DNA of 48,681 nucleotides from Planctomycetota bacterium (GTDB lineage Bacteria > Planctomycetota > Phycisphaerae > WQYP01): positions 1-48,681 of the forward strand of contig JAJYDW010000027.1 of the NCBI GenBank assembly GCA_021790385.1, given 5' to 3'. Shown here piece after piece: positions 8,340-16,717 of the stretch (position 1 is the first letter of the stretch; each line of letters begins with the position of its first letter). The translations under genes were made by a program, and so were the position numbers. The notes under the pieces were generated by a model, which was not told the DNA's origin, made no database searches, and saw only the letters and a program-made list of their open reading frames with translations.

Positions 8340-10376
8340 GTGAATGAATCGGCCAGCTTTAAAAACCAATTATTTTCGCAAATGGAGCCATTGACGTCGG
8401 CTACAGAGGCAATCCCAGTCGCTGCGGAATCCCAAGTCGCCGAATCCGTGCCGGAATTGGTCACATACGGCTCGACCTCTTCGGAAGCACCCAACCTTGA
8501 CGAAAGTCTACTCGCGGCTACCAATTGCCTGCTAAGCCAGCATCAACCAGCCGGTTATTGGGTAGGCGAACTTCAGGGCGATAGCATCCTGGAATCAGAA
8601 TACATTTTGATGAAATTTATTCTGGAAGAGGAAAACGACCCGGACTTGCCACTGATCGCCAATTATCTTCGCCGACTCCAGCAGGCGGATGGCGGATGGA
8701 ATATGTTTCCCGGAGGGAACAGCGATCTTAGCGGCACAGTCAAGGCTTATTTTGCACTAAAATTGATGGGCGACGATCCGGAAAGCCCGCACATGCGAGC
8801 CGCCCGCAACGTATGTCGTGAACTTGGCGGCGCGGAACAATGCAACAGCTTTTCTAAATTTTTTCTGGCGGCTTTGGGGCAGATCAGCTACAACGCCTGT
8901 CCTAACATTCCTCCGGAAATAGTGCTGCTTCCCAAGTGGATTTACTTTAACCTCTATGCCGTCTCCGCGTGGAGCCGCACCATGATTCTTCCGCTGGCCA
9001 TTGTCAGCGCGCATCGCCCGGTGCGCAAGGTCCAGTCCAAACAGGGCATCAGTGAATTATTCAACAAACCCGCCGCGGCCAACAGCTCGGCAGGACGGCT
9101 GCGCGGTTTGCCCAAAAGTTGGCGGGAAATGTTTCTGCTGCTGGATCTGTCGCTGAAACGCTATCAAAAAACCGCTGTGACACCCCTGCGCCCCAAGGCC
9201 CTGCGCGAAGCGGAAAAATGGCTGGTGGAACACCTGCAAGGCTCGGATGGCCTGGGCGCGATTTTCCCGCCGATGGTCTACATCCTGATTGTCTTTAAAA
9301 CGCTCGGGTATCCCAGTGATCATCCACTGGTACAAAAGGCGCAGCGTGATCTAAAAAACCTTTTTATCCGCCAGGACGATACCATTCGCATTCAACCCTG
9401 CTGGTCGGCCGTGTGGGATACCGGCATCGCGCTCAACGCCCTGGCCGAGTTTGGCATGTCGCCGGATCATCCTATTGCCCGCAAAACCACGGAATGGCTG
9501 CTGGCCAAGGAGTGCCGTACGGCCTGCGATTGGAGCAAAAATTGTCCGGATGTGGAACCCAGCGGATGGTTTTTTGAATTCGCCAATCCGCACTACCCGG
9601 ATGTGGATGACACCGCCATGGTGGTCATGGCGCTGCGTCGCCTGGGCGGTAAGTCCGCACAAACCGCCCTGAATCGCGGCCTGAACTGGCTGTTGGCCAT
9701 GCAAAATGATGATGGCGGCTGGGCCGCATTTGATCGTACGCGCAACCGCCCCATTCTGGAGCACGTGCCCTTTGCCGACCATAACGCCATTCAAGACCCA
9801 TCTTGTCCGGATATTGCGGCACGCGTGCTGGAATGTCTGGGGCACAATGGTTTTGATCACCGGCATCCGGCTGTTATCAAGGCCGTGCGATTTTTACGTG
9901 AAACCCAGGAGCCGGAAGGTTGCTGGTTTGGCCGATGGGGAGTGAACTACATTTATGGTACGTGGCAGGTGCTCACCGGCCTGCGTCTGGTGGAGGAACG
10001 TATGGACCAGCGTTTCATCCGCCATGCCGCCGACTGGCTCAGGTCCTGCCAAAAAGCCGACGGCAGTTGGGGTGAATCCTGCCAGAGCTATGATAATCCA
10101 AAGCTCAAGGGCCAAGGCCCCAGCACGGCTTCACAAACCGCCTGGGGAGCCATGGGACTCATGGCCGTTGATGGTCCGCATGACCCATCCGTTAAAAATG
10201 CGATCTATTGGCTTATGGATCATCAGACCCCGACCGGCGACTGGGAAGAGCCATGGTTTACAGGGACCGGCTTTCCCCGGGTGTTTTACCTGAAATATCA
10301 TTTGTATCGGCTATACTTTCCACTCATGGCCATAGCCCGGTTCCGCCGACTTGGTGGAACCCTGCGACGAGGATGA
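8340..10376 (+). CDS. shc: Squalene-hopene cyclase
   Basis: This 678-aa enzyme cyclises squalene to hopene, the precursor of hopanoid membrane lipids. The catalytic DVDDTA motif is at 421-426. Several QW-type repeats are visible (QQADGGWNMF near 114, MQNDDGGWAAFD in the middle, QKADGSWGE near the C-terminus), and the C-terminus reads TGTGFPRVFYLKYHLYR as in the family. The first 50 residues are extra and poorly conserved. The GTG at 8340 is the furthest start; ATG 8382 would remove 14 residues. The enzyme sits on the inner membrane face. Other hopanoid genes (hpnCDE and the like) are not in the window. An acylphosphatase and an ABC permease gene follow in the same direction. Confidence 0.95.
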   Translation: MNESASFKNQLFSQMEPLTSATEAIPVAAESQVAESVPELVTYGSTSSEAPNLDESLLAATNCLLSQHQPAGYWVGELQGDSILESEYILMKFILEEENDPDLPLIANYLRRLQQADGGWNMFPGGNSDLSGTVKAYFALKLMGDDPESPHMRAARNVCRELGGAEQCNSFSKFFLAALGQISYNACPNIPPEIVLLPKWIYFNLYAVSAWSRTMILPLAIVSAHRPVRKVQSKQGISELFNKPAAANSSAGRLRGLPKSWREMFLLLDLSLKRYQKTAVTPLRPKALREAEKWLVEHLQGSDGLGAIFPPMVYILIVFKTLGYPSDHPLVQKAQRDLKNLFIRQDDTIRIQPCWSAVWDTGIALNALAEFGMSPDHPIARKTTEWLLAKECRTACDWSKNCPDVEPSGWFFEFANPHYPDVDDTAMVVMALRRLGGKSAQTALNRGLNWLLAMQNDDGGWAAFDRTRNRPILEHVPFADHNAIQDPSCPDIAARVLECLGHNGFDHRHPAVIKAVRFLRETQEPEGCWFGRWGVNYIYGTWQVLTGLRLVEERMDQRFIRHAADWLRSCQKADGSWGESCQSYDNPKLKGQGPSTASQTAWGAMGLMAVDGPHDPSVKNAIYWLMDHQTPTGDWEEPWFTGTGFPRVFYLKYHLYRLYFPLMAIARFRRLGGTLRRG

Positions 10377-10428
10377 TAGTGGCCGTCCGGCTTCTTTTGG
10401 AAAAATATGACATGCAGGCGAATAGACT

Positions 10429-10704
10429 ATGGTCAGTGAGCGCCACATTATTATTTTTTCAGGGCGTGTTCAGGGCGTGGGCTTCCGCCTCACCACGGTA
10501 CAACTTGCCCGCCGGCGTACGGTGGGCGGAACGGTGCGAAACCTGCACGATGGCCGCGTAGAATTGGTACTGGAAGGAGAGGCGGCGGAAATCAGAGGCT
10601 TGGTGGCGGACATCCGGCGGCATTTTGAAGGATTCATCCATGACGTGGCCCACAGCACTGAAAACCCCGTCGGCCTGGCACCGCCGGTCCGTATTGTTTA
10701 CTGA
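10429..10704 (+). CDS. acyP: Acylphosphatase
   Basis: The 91-aa product hydrolyses the carboxyl-phosphate bond of acylphosphates. The substrate-binding motif GRVQGVGFR (12-20) holds the catalytic Arg20, and the catalytic Asn is Asn38 in VRNLHDGRVELVLEGE. Length and both motifs fit the single-domain enzyme. The Shine-Dalgarno sequence is weak (AGG about 11 bases upstream). It lies 52 bases after the cyclase gene and 39 bases before the permease gene. Confidence 0.93.
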   Translation: MVSERHIIIFSGRVQGVGFRLTTVQLARRRTVGGTVRNLHDGRVELVLEGEAAEIRGLVADIRRHFEGFIHDVAHSTENPVGLAPPVRIVY

Positions 10705-10743
10705 AATATTTTGGTGAGTAAGGTCCTGCCTGGAAATAGACCC

Positions 10744-11898
10744 ATGCTGAAAAAATCCACGATCATCTATTTTACTGTCCTGCTGGCGCTGGCCCTGACT
10801 TCTCTGGGTTGCTGGACTTACTGGAATCACCTTATTAACGCGGCTTACCACACTGCCGTCGTTTCCAATATCGCCTCCAAACATAACCACGGCGTAGCCA
10901 GTGCCTATGCCAATGTCATTGCCACCGCTGCCGACAACTGGCGGTTCTGGTTCACACTCTCTTTTTCCCTGGCCGGAGCCTGGTTGATTCCGGGAATTGT
11001 GGAATTTTTATTTCTGCCGCTGCTGGGACTTTCTCGCCTGGGAGCCATTGCCCGCGTAACTTATTACGAAGCTCTGCTGCAGCCGTTTACGCTGATTGTA
11101 TTTTTGCTGTGCCTGGCAGCCATCATCATCACGGCGTTCGTGCCGTTTAACACTTTCGGCGACGATACCGAAATGTTCCGCGATGTGGCCTTATCGTTCG
11201 TGTTGATGTTTTCGCTGGTCATTATGGTCTTTGCCACCGGCAAAGTGGTGGATGAAGAAATTGAAAATCGCACCATGCTCACTCTCATGAGCAAACCCGT
11301 AGCCCGCTGGCAGGTGGTGGTGGGAAAGTACCTGGGTATTCTGTGCCTGATTTTTGTGGTGATGGCCATTACCACCATATGCACTGCCGGCTGCGATTAC
11401 CTGCGTTTCTTTTCGGACAAGCGCATCGACCTGGATGTCAGCGACATGGCGGAAAGGCAAGCTTTATTCTGGAGCAATTTCAGCAGCGTCATCGTGCTGC
11501 TGCCGGCCTTTATCATGCAATTTATGGAAATAGCCACACTGGCAGCCATCAGCACTGCCATTTCCACACGGTATAGTCTGGCGCTGAACATGACGGCCAT
11601 TGTGCTGCTGTACATCGGTGCCAATCTGACGCGGTTCATTCCGCTGCTCAATCTGGCCCATCCCTGGCAGGAGGTGGTGCAGAGCATCAGTTATCTGCTG
11701 CCATTTTTGAGCAATTTTGACATCAATCAATGCCTGGTGTATCGCCCCATCAGTATGCCGGGGCATTTCATTAAAAACGCCCCCACCATTGGCCAGGTAT
11801 GGGAATACGTCGTTATTTCATGCACGTACGGCTTGCTGTATATCGGTGCGGCACTTGCCGCCGCGATCGCCCTGTTCAGAAATCGCGAATTGACGTGA
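10744..11898 (+). CDS. ABC-2 type transporter permease
   Basis: The 384-aa membrane protein has about seven hydrophobic helices, with a large polar segment after the first. The region ATGKVVDEEIENRTMLTLMSKPVARWQVVVGKYLG is characteristic of ABC-2 permeases, where it follows the second helix of the domain. Such proteins export drugs, lipids or polysaccharides together with a separate ATPase. No ATPase gene is nearby. I chose ATG 10744, preceded by GGAAA; a TTG at 10711 would add 11 residues. The 3' end overlaps the convergent queD-like gene by 23 bases. Substrate unknown. Confidence 0.78.
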   Translation: MLKKSTIIYFTVLLALALTSLGCWTYWNHLINAAYHTAVVSNIASKHNHGVASAYANVIATAADNWRFWFTLSFSLAGAWLIPGIVEFLFLPLLGLSRLGAIARVTYYEALLQPFTLIVFLLCLAAIIITAFVPFNTFGDDTEMFRDVALSFVLMFSLVIMVFATGKVVDEEIENRTMLTLMSKPVARWQVVVGKYLGILCLIFVVMAITTICTAGCDYLRFFSDKRIDLDVSDMAERQALFWSNFSSVIVLLPAFIMQFMEIATLAAISTAISTRYSLALNMTAIVLLYIGANLTRFIPLLNLAHPWQEVVQSISYLLPFLSNFDINQCLVYRPISMPGHFIKNAPTIGQVWEYVVISCTYGLLYIGAALAAAIALFRNRELT

Positions 11899-12694
11899 TG
11901 GGTGCCGTAACTTCGCTCCAGGTTTTGGGCGTTTCCCATACTTTGACCGCCGCCAGCCGAACTGTTCCGCTGAAACCTTCTACGAGCTTGTCGAATATCA
12001 CTTGGGCAATGTTTTCAACCGTGGGATTAAGATTCCTGAATTCTTCGCAATCCACATTCAGATGCTTGTGATCAAAGGTTGTGATCACCCGCTGGTTGAC
12101 CAGTCGCTGCAACTCTCCCACCGGCATAATTAACCCGGTGCGGGGGTCCGGCTCGCCGGCAATCACCACTTCCAATTCGTAATTATGCCCATGGCCGTTG
12201 GGGTTGTTGCACTTGCCGAAGACTTCGCGATTGGCCTGCTCGCCAAGCTGCGGACTATGCAGGCGATGGGCCGCGGAAAATTCAAAACGCTCGGATAAAC
12301 GCACCACAGGCAACTCCTTGAGCAAACAAAGGTACGACAAAAATGGACTTAACTCCAACCGCAGGGCGTGGAGCCGGCCGGGATGCAACCTGGCTCCCAG
12401 CCAAGCGACCATCGGCAAAAGCAAATCCGCCCCGCCCCACGGTCGCCCCGGTGTTGTCGCTTCCCGCCAATAGGCTTCAATCATCGGTACCAGGTGATCA
12501 CGCAGCAATTGATCAATACTTTTGATGTTGATTACCATGCCGGTGGCCGGGTCCGGTTCACCCTCCACCACGGCCGCCAGCGTTAAAAATGGAGCCACGC
12601 CGTCCAGTGCCGGATGGCCCGCAAAATTATTCACCCCGTTCGCCGGCACCACTGCCGCCTTCAAGGCAAATCTAAGTTCTCGAGACAAGCGCAT
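11876..12694 (-). CDS. queD: 6-carboxytetrahydropterin synthase homologue with duplicated domain
   Basis: The C-terminal half of this 272-aa protein is a complete PTPS/QueD domain: FEFSAAHRL with His143, GKCNNPNGHGHNYELEV with Cys162, His168 and His170, and FDHKHLN with Asp208 and His209. These are the zinc ligands and catalytic triad of the family. The N-terminal half (about 1-125) repeats the same fold pattern, for example GEPDPATGMVINIKSI against GEPDPRTGLIMPVGEL, but lacks the zinc histidines and the Cys. A normal QueD has about 120-140 residues. QueD makes the queuosine/7-deazaguanine precursor; a pterin role is the alternative. It is last in the minus-strand run that starts with the sugar transferase and overlaps the 3' end of the permease gene. 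Confidence 0.85.
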   Translation of the reverse strand: MRLSRELRFALKAAVVPANGVNNFAGHPALDGVAPFLTLAAVVEGEPDPATGMVINIKSIDQLLRDHLVPMIEAYWREATTPGRPWGGADLLLPMVAWLGARLHPGRLHALRLELSPFLSYLCLLKELPVVRLSERFEFSAAHRLHSPQLGEQANREVFGKCNNPNGHGHNYELEVVIAGEPDPRTGLIMPVGELQRLVNQRVITTFDHKHLNVDCEEFRNLNPTVENIAQVIFDKLVEGFSGTVRLAAVKVWETPKTWSEVTAPITSIRDF

Positions 12695-12737
12695 GGTTAC
12701 CGACCTGTATGCCGCAGATGAAAACGTGCTTCGGAGT

Positions 12738-13637
12738 TCACAGCTTCAACCCAGATCGTGGGGTGGGCGGCGGACTGGCACCTGGACTGTCGCTGGAGCC
12801 GACATTGGACCGCGCGGTTCCAGTCGAAGTTGATCCGGGACGCATCATGCTTTGCAGCGGGTGGCCGATGGCTAATCGCGTGCCGGCACGAAAACGCTCC
12901 GCGGTCACCAGCATCACCACCATGGCCAGCGAGGGCCAGCCGACATATCGCGCCACAATCAGCAGCCGCGGGATAAAGGGTATTCCCTGGCCGGGGGGCA
13001 GAAGGTAGACCAGCCCCATGGTATGCAGCAATTCATGCCAGCTATACAGCACGCCGGGGATTGGAAATCCGTGAAAAAAGTACTGCCAGGGCAGCACCAT
13101 AAAAAGCAGAATAACCGCCCAGTTAAGACTGCGCGTCAAATGGGCCACGCCGGGAGCCTGGGCCACCAAAATCATAATCAGCGTCAGAAAAATCAAAATG
13201 GCCTGCGAGGCCGCAGCCAGTAAACCCAGAAGTTGCGTCACCGGCACTGCCAGATAATACGTGGTTTCCCACTGCGACCGCAAATTCAATTCGCGGCCGG
13301 CCTTGGTGCGCACGGTCCATCGGTTGATGCGAAACTGCCGGGCGGATGCCGTGTTCAAATCATCCAGCGATCTCACACCGGTGCCGCCGGCGGTGGCACG
13401 GGATTGACCGGAAACCGTGGTGGCGGAAAAGGGCTGCTTCCGCACCAGTCGCGTTACGGGCCGATGGATCACCGGCCGCGATGCCACAAACGGCTGGCTG
13501 GTGAAGCGCATTAGCAGGAACCCTACCACCTGCAGCAGCACGCAGGTAAACAGCAATATGCCAAGCCAGTTGCGGGCAAAGCGCAGCGTCTGCAGGGCTA
13601 TACCATAATCACTGTACGGATGCACTGGAGCGGCCAT
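12738..13637 (-). CDS. Membrane protein of unknown family, five predicted helices
   Basis: I do not recognise this 299-aa protein. It has one helix near residues 23-44, then a basic, Ser/Thr-rich soluble loop of about 85 residues, then four hydrophobic helices (about 127-160, 168-185, 200-212 and 230-245), and a Pro/Ser/Gly-rich tail. The segment LPWQYFFHGFPIPGVLYSWHELL between helices is distinctive. Its ATG shares one base with the TAA stop of the upstream 119-aa gene (TAATG), so translation is probably coupled. It sits between that gene and the queD homologue. No enzyme motif is visible. Confidence 0.75.
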   Translation of the reverse strand: MAAPVHPYSDYGIALQTLRFARNWLGILLFTCVLLQVVGFLLMRFTSQPFVASRPVIHRPVTRLVRKQPFSATTVSGQSRATAGGTGVRSLDDLNTASARQFRINRWTVRTKAGRELNLRSQWETTYYLAVPVTQLLGLLAAASQAILIFLTLIMILVAQAPGVAHLTRSLNWAVILLFMVLPWQYFFHGFPIPGVLYSWHELLHTMGLVYLLPPGQGIPFIPRLLIVARYVGWPSLAMVVMLVTAERFRAGTRLAIGHPLQSMMRPGSTSTGTARSNVGSSDSPGASPPPTPRSGLKL

Positions 13638-13996
13638 TATCGTCTGCCTTTCTTAGTTTTTTTGTCTTGGCCCTTCTTTTCTTTGTTCGAATGACCCACT
13701 GTGGTGGCCGCCACCAACGCCGCCAGTGCCAGCAGTCGAGCGTCTAAACCGGGGCTGAAAGGTATGGTCTGCAGAGATTGAAACGCGGGATCAAGCTTTA
13801 GCTGACCTTCCAAAACCGAAAGCAGATTCGGATCGATCTGGCCGACCGGACTGGCCATACACACCGCTCGAATGTGGCCGCGCAAATGGGTGATAACCGC
13901 CACCAGATTGCGCAGCTCCGCATGGTATACTTCTACACCGGCATCGTTGACCACTGACACGCGTTGGTCCGTTGCGCCAAGAAAAAACATGCTCAT
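13637..13996 (-). CDS. 119-aa protein of unknown function
   Basis: I do not recognise the family. The N-terminal half is soluble (TDQRVSVVNDAGVEVYHAEL), followed by a helical segment, then a short hydrophobic stretch (LLALAALVAATTVG, about 88-101) and a Lys/Arg-rich tail (KKGQDKKTKKGRR). The tail suggests contact with nucleic acid, membrane phosphate or a partner. ATG 13996 and ATG 13990 are both possible; the AAAGG sequence fits 13990 better. It lies between the three EutN/CcmL genes and the five-TM gene and overlaps the latter by one base. Confidence 0.7.
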   Translation of the reverse strand: MSMFFLGATDQRVSVVNDAGVEVYHAELRNLVAVITHLRGHIRAVCMASPVGQIDPNLLSVLEGQLKLDPAFQSLQTIPFSPGLDARLLALAALVAATTVGHSNKEKKGQDKKTKKGRR

Positions 13997-14088
13997 ATCC
14001 TTTATATCACCACCAGCAGGCTGTTCCCAACGGGCCTGGCCAAAATCATCAGTCCAAACGTCTCAGACCGGATCTTCATATCAGCACA

Positions 14089-14355
14089 TCAGGGCTGGTA
14101 ATTATAGCCATCCACCAGCGCCACCACGCAGGCATCCACCGGCAACGGCGGATCATACGGATTGGCGGCCTCGCGCCCTTCTTCATAGGCCACCAGAGAG
14201 CCATCGGCAGCACCCACCAGATCGATGGCGACAAGCGTCCAGCGAATGGGCTGCTGCTGAAAATCCAGCGGCTGAAGCACCACCAGCCTGTGTGGACCAA
14301 GCCCGGCCGCCCGCACGGAAGCCTCCACCTGACCCATGACGCGTGCCATATACAT
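14089..14355 (-). CDS. EutN/CcmL family shell-vertex protein (third of three)
   Basis: The 88-aa product matches the EutN/CcmL (BMC-P) pentamer family that caps the vertices of bacterial microcompartments: MARVMGQVEASVR at the start, RLVVLQPLD, then AIDLVGAADGSLVAYEEGREAAN and PVDACVVALVD at the end. The GAGxG loop of the family is changed to GAADG here. AAGGA lies about 9 bases before the ATG; MYM allows a start two codons later. It follows the second paralogue by 41 bases. It is the most divergent of the three. No BMC-domain hexamer gene is present in the window. Confidence 0.85.
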   Translation of the reverse strand: MYMARVMGQVEASVRAAGLGPHRLVVLQPLDFQQQPIRWTLVAIDLVGAADGSLVAYEEGREAANPYDPPLPVDACVVALVDGYNYQP

Positions 14356-14396
14356 AAACTTGATTCCTTAACTGAGTCAGACCTCTTTATGCGCAG

Positions 14397-14672
14397 TCAG
14401 GTTTTGGCCGCATCGTCCACCAGAGCCGTAATCATCAGACGAACCGGACTGAATTTATCCATTTTTAACATGTCCTGGGCGGCGCGTCCGTCGCTGCTTA
14501 CCAACACCCGCGTGCCGATGCCGGCACCGAGCACGTCAGCGGCAATCTGCGGCAAACCGCTGCTGATTCCGGCTACAGGGTCCACAGGCTGCACAATCAT
14601 CAGCCGCACCCCTTTCATCGACGGATGCTTGACGGTACTGGTAACAGAACCTTTTACCACCGCAGTAAACAT
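14397..14672 (-). CDS. EutN/CcmL family shell-vertex protein (second of three)
   Basis: The 91-aa product has the EutN/CcmL pattern: VVKGSVTSTVKHPSMKG, RLMIVQPVD, AADVLGAGIGTRVLVSSDG and a final SPVRLMITALVD. Pentamers of this family close the corners of microcompartment shells in known systems. It follows the first paralogue by 27 bases and precedes the third by 41, all on the minus strand. The ribosome binding site is weak (GGGTAG). The three proteins differ clearly from each other, so this is an old set and not a recent duplication. Confidence 0.87.
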   Translation of the reverse strand: MFTAVVKGSVTSTVKHPSMKGVRLMIVQPVDPVAGISSGLPQIAADVLGAGIGTRVLVSSDGRAAQDMLKMDKFSPVRLMITALVDDAAKT

Positions 14673-14699
14673 AACACTATCTACCCGCTATATAAAATT

Positions 14700-14999
14700 C
14701 TACTTTTTATAAAACACCGGCTGCCCATTGGCATCAATGCGATCGATCAGGGCAATCACCACCGCATCAGTGGCGCAGTTTTTCATGCCGGGTGCCAAAC
14801 GGGCCGAACTGCCTTGCGTGACCAGCACAAAATCACCCTCGCCGGCACCCAGATCATCATTGGCCACCACCACGGTTTGTCCGGGAATAAGCTGACCATC
14901 CTTGAGAACATGGGCGTGTACCACAATGAGTTTTTTGGTATCAAATCCAGCGTCTTTAACCGTAGCCACGACAGTGGCTACCACTTTTGCGATCATCAT
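14700..14999 (-). CDS. EutN/CcmL family shell-vertex protein (first of three)
   Basis: The 99-aa product is the closest of the three to the EutN/CcmL consensus: AKVVATVVATVKDAG, KLIVVHAHV, the hallmark DDLGAGEGDFVLVTQGSSAR, and TDAVVIALID near the end. GGAG stands 8 bases before the ATG at 14999. It lies 78 bases after the sugar-transferase gene in the same direction. In planctomycete-verrucomicrobial (PVM-type) microcompartment loci three such proteins occur with two hexamer proteins, an aldolase and an aldehyde dehydrogenase; none of those partners is in this window. Confidence 0.9.
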   Translation of the reverse strand: MMIAKVVATVVATVKDAGFDTKKLIVVHAHVLKDGQLIPGQTVVVANDDLGAGEGDFVLVTQGSSARLAPGMKNCATDAVVIALIDRIDANGQPVFYKK

Positions 15000-15077
15000 T
15001 ATTCAAACTCCAATCCATACCGCCAACGCAAAGATTATCCACGGTTTGCGCCGGAAACGCCACCACCTCCATCCACC

Positions 15078-16481
15078 TCAATAAGCATTGGGGTGGCGAA
15101 AACCGCGAACGAGAGTTTCCGCCAAAATTCGCAAATCCAGCAGCGGCGACCAATGATTGAGGTAATACAGGTCATATTGCAGCCGCTTGCGAAAACTGGT
15201 TCGTCCGCGGTAACCACGTACCTGGGCATAGCCGGTAATCCCCGCTCGCATCTTTAACCGCGTGGCGAAGCCCGGAATTTCCTCCACAATTTTTTCCATG
15301 ATCTCCGGGCGCTCCGGCCGCGGCCCGACCAGGGACATATCTCCCTTGAGCACGTTGAACAACTGCGGTAACTCATCGAGACTGGTACGGCGCAGCCATC
15401 GGCCCAGCCGGGTGCAACGAGGATCGCCGGGGCTGGCCAGCACCGCTCCGCAGGCATTTTCAGCGGTGGGAATCATGGTGCGAAATTTGAAAATATTAAA
15501 CGGTTGACCGCCGAAACTGATGCGCCTCTGGCGGTAAATAACCGGGCCGGAACCGGACCTCTTAATCATCATGGCTATGACGGCCATGGGCAGGGCAAAA
15601 ACCGCCAGGCCCAGCAAAGCTCCACCGATATCGAAGGCGCGCTTGTACAAAGCCGACCAGCCCGCCAACGGATTCTCGCGCAGCGATACAATCGGCATGC
15701 CATCCAATTCGCTAATCGATACACGCACCGGATAGCGTGAAACCCGCAAATCCGGCACCACCCGCACATCCACACTGGTGCACTCAAGCTGGGCCACCAC
15801 CTGCGGCAATAGCGCCGCTTCATGCGAACGCAGGGCCACAAATACGCAGTCCGGCCGCATGGTGCGAATAATCTGCGGCAGTTCCGCCAGAGGCCCGGCG
15901 ATGGAAATTCCGCGGATATGCCCGCCGACCAAGGGTTGATTTTCCACGCTGACAAACCCGACCACCTTGATGCCCGTCCAACTGTTATCGCGCAAGGTTT
16001 CCAACAGACGCTGACCCAGGCGGTTGGTGCCCACAATAATGGCGTAACGCTGGTTCCACCCCTGATTGCGGGCAAAACGCAGCATCGATCGAAACATCGT
16101 TCGCTCCAGCACCAGCATGGTCATCAGTGTAGGCAGCAACGCCAACAACATGCCACGGGTAAAAGGGGTGCTGCGCAAATAATACAGCGCCGCAATTAAC
16201 ACCACCCAGCAAACAACACACGCCACGATAACGGCCTGCAATTCCTCCAGAATGCGCCGATCGCGGCGAGGCTTGTACAGGCCGGTGCCGCTGAAAACCG
16301 CCGCAGCGATAGCCAGAGTCAATATCAGTCCTTCGATCAGACTGTGCATGGATGGCAGTGCTTTGGCGTGCGAAAAAAATGAGAAGCGAATCGCGTAGGC
16401 CAAAAACCATGCGGCTACCACAGTCAAGCCGTCCATGAGGCCCAGACCAAACTTGAGAAGCTGATGGTGCTGCTTAACCAT
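15078..16481 (-). CDS. Polyprenyl-phosphate sugar-1-phosphate transferase (WbaP/WcaJ type)
   Basis: This 467-aa enzyme starts assembly of exopolysaccharide or O-antigen repeat units by moving a sugar-1-phosphate onto undecaprenyl phosphate. The N-terminus has four membrane helices (within 1-130), then a nucleotide-binding-like domain (about 140-260, VGTNRLGQRLLETL), one more helix (about 286-307) and the catalytic domain: RAFDIGGALLGL, FKFRTM, LDELPQLFNVLKGDMSLVGPRPERPE, and GITGYAQVRGYRG. All family landmarks are present. It is the first gene of the minus-strand run that continues with three EutN/CcmL genes. No other glycosyltransferase, flippase or polymerase gene is nearby. A -10 box lies about 100 bases upstream. 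Confidence 0.92.
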   Translation of the reverse strand: MVKQHHQLLKFGLGLMDGLTVVAAWFLAYAIRFSFFSHAKALPSMHSLIEGLILTLAIAAAVFSGTGLYKPRRDRRILEELQAVIVACVVCWVVLIAALYYLRSTPFTRGMLLALLPTLMTMLVLERTMFRSMLRFARNQGWNQRYAIIVGTNRLGQRLLETLRDNSWTGIKVVGFVSVENQPLVGGHIRGISIAGPLAELPQIIRTMRPDCVFVALRSHEAALLPQVVAQLECTSVDVRVVPDLRVSRYPVRVSISELDGMPIVSLRENPLAGWSALYKRAFDIGGALLGLAVFALPMAVIAMMIKRSGSGPVIYRQRRISFGGQPFNIFKFRTMIPTAENACGAVLASPGDPRCTRLGRWLRRTSLDELPQLFNVLKGDMSLVGPRPERPEIMEKIVEEIPGFATRLKMRAGITGYAQVRGYRGRTSFRKRLQYDLYYLNHWSPLLDLRILAETLVRGFRHPNAY

Positions 16482-16577
16482 GAAAAAGAGTTCTCACAAT
16501 GCGACCGGTGGAGTGCGCCGAATCGGCCTTCTCCCGTGAACCGCCGGCCAAAGCCTGGCCGCTTTGCCGATCACCCG

Positions 16578-16589
16578 GGACAGATTATA
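16578..16589 (-). promoter_or_regulatory. Probable promoter of the sugar transferase-EutN operon
   Basis: TATAAT occupies 16589-16584 on the minus strand; the -35 region is poor. Transcription from about 16578 gives a leader of roughly 96 bases before the sugar-transferase ATG. The leader can form a CAAAGC/GCTTTG hairpin near 16541-16562. I could not match it to a known riboswitch. Confidence 0.4.
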
Positions 16590-16671
16590 CCCTACCACTG
16601 CCCGGGTAACATGCCATACCCATCGGGCTACGCGAAACGGCCGGCCGGACCGCTGTATTTGTGCAATCCAA

Positions 16672-16711
16672 CAAAAATGGACGGGCCGCAGCGGTGTTAC
16701 CGCCGCGGCCC
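16672..16711 (-). terminator. Rho-independent terminator of rnpB
   Basis: On the minus strand a long GC stem (GGGCCGC, bulge, GCGGT / ACCGC, bulge, GCGGCCC; 16711-16683) is followed by GTCCATTTTTG. It lies 7 bases beyond the paired 3' end of RNase P RNA. Confidence 0.75.
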
Positions 16712-16717
16712 GCTCTT

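Noticed and set aside
7474..8343. A 289-codon plus-strand frame opposite ruvA
   Set aside because: It mirrors the ruvA coding sequence and has no independent coding signs.
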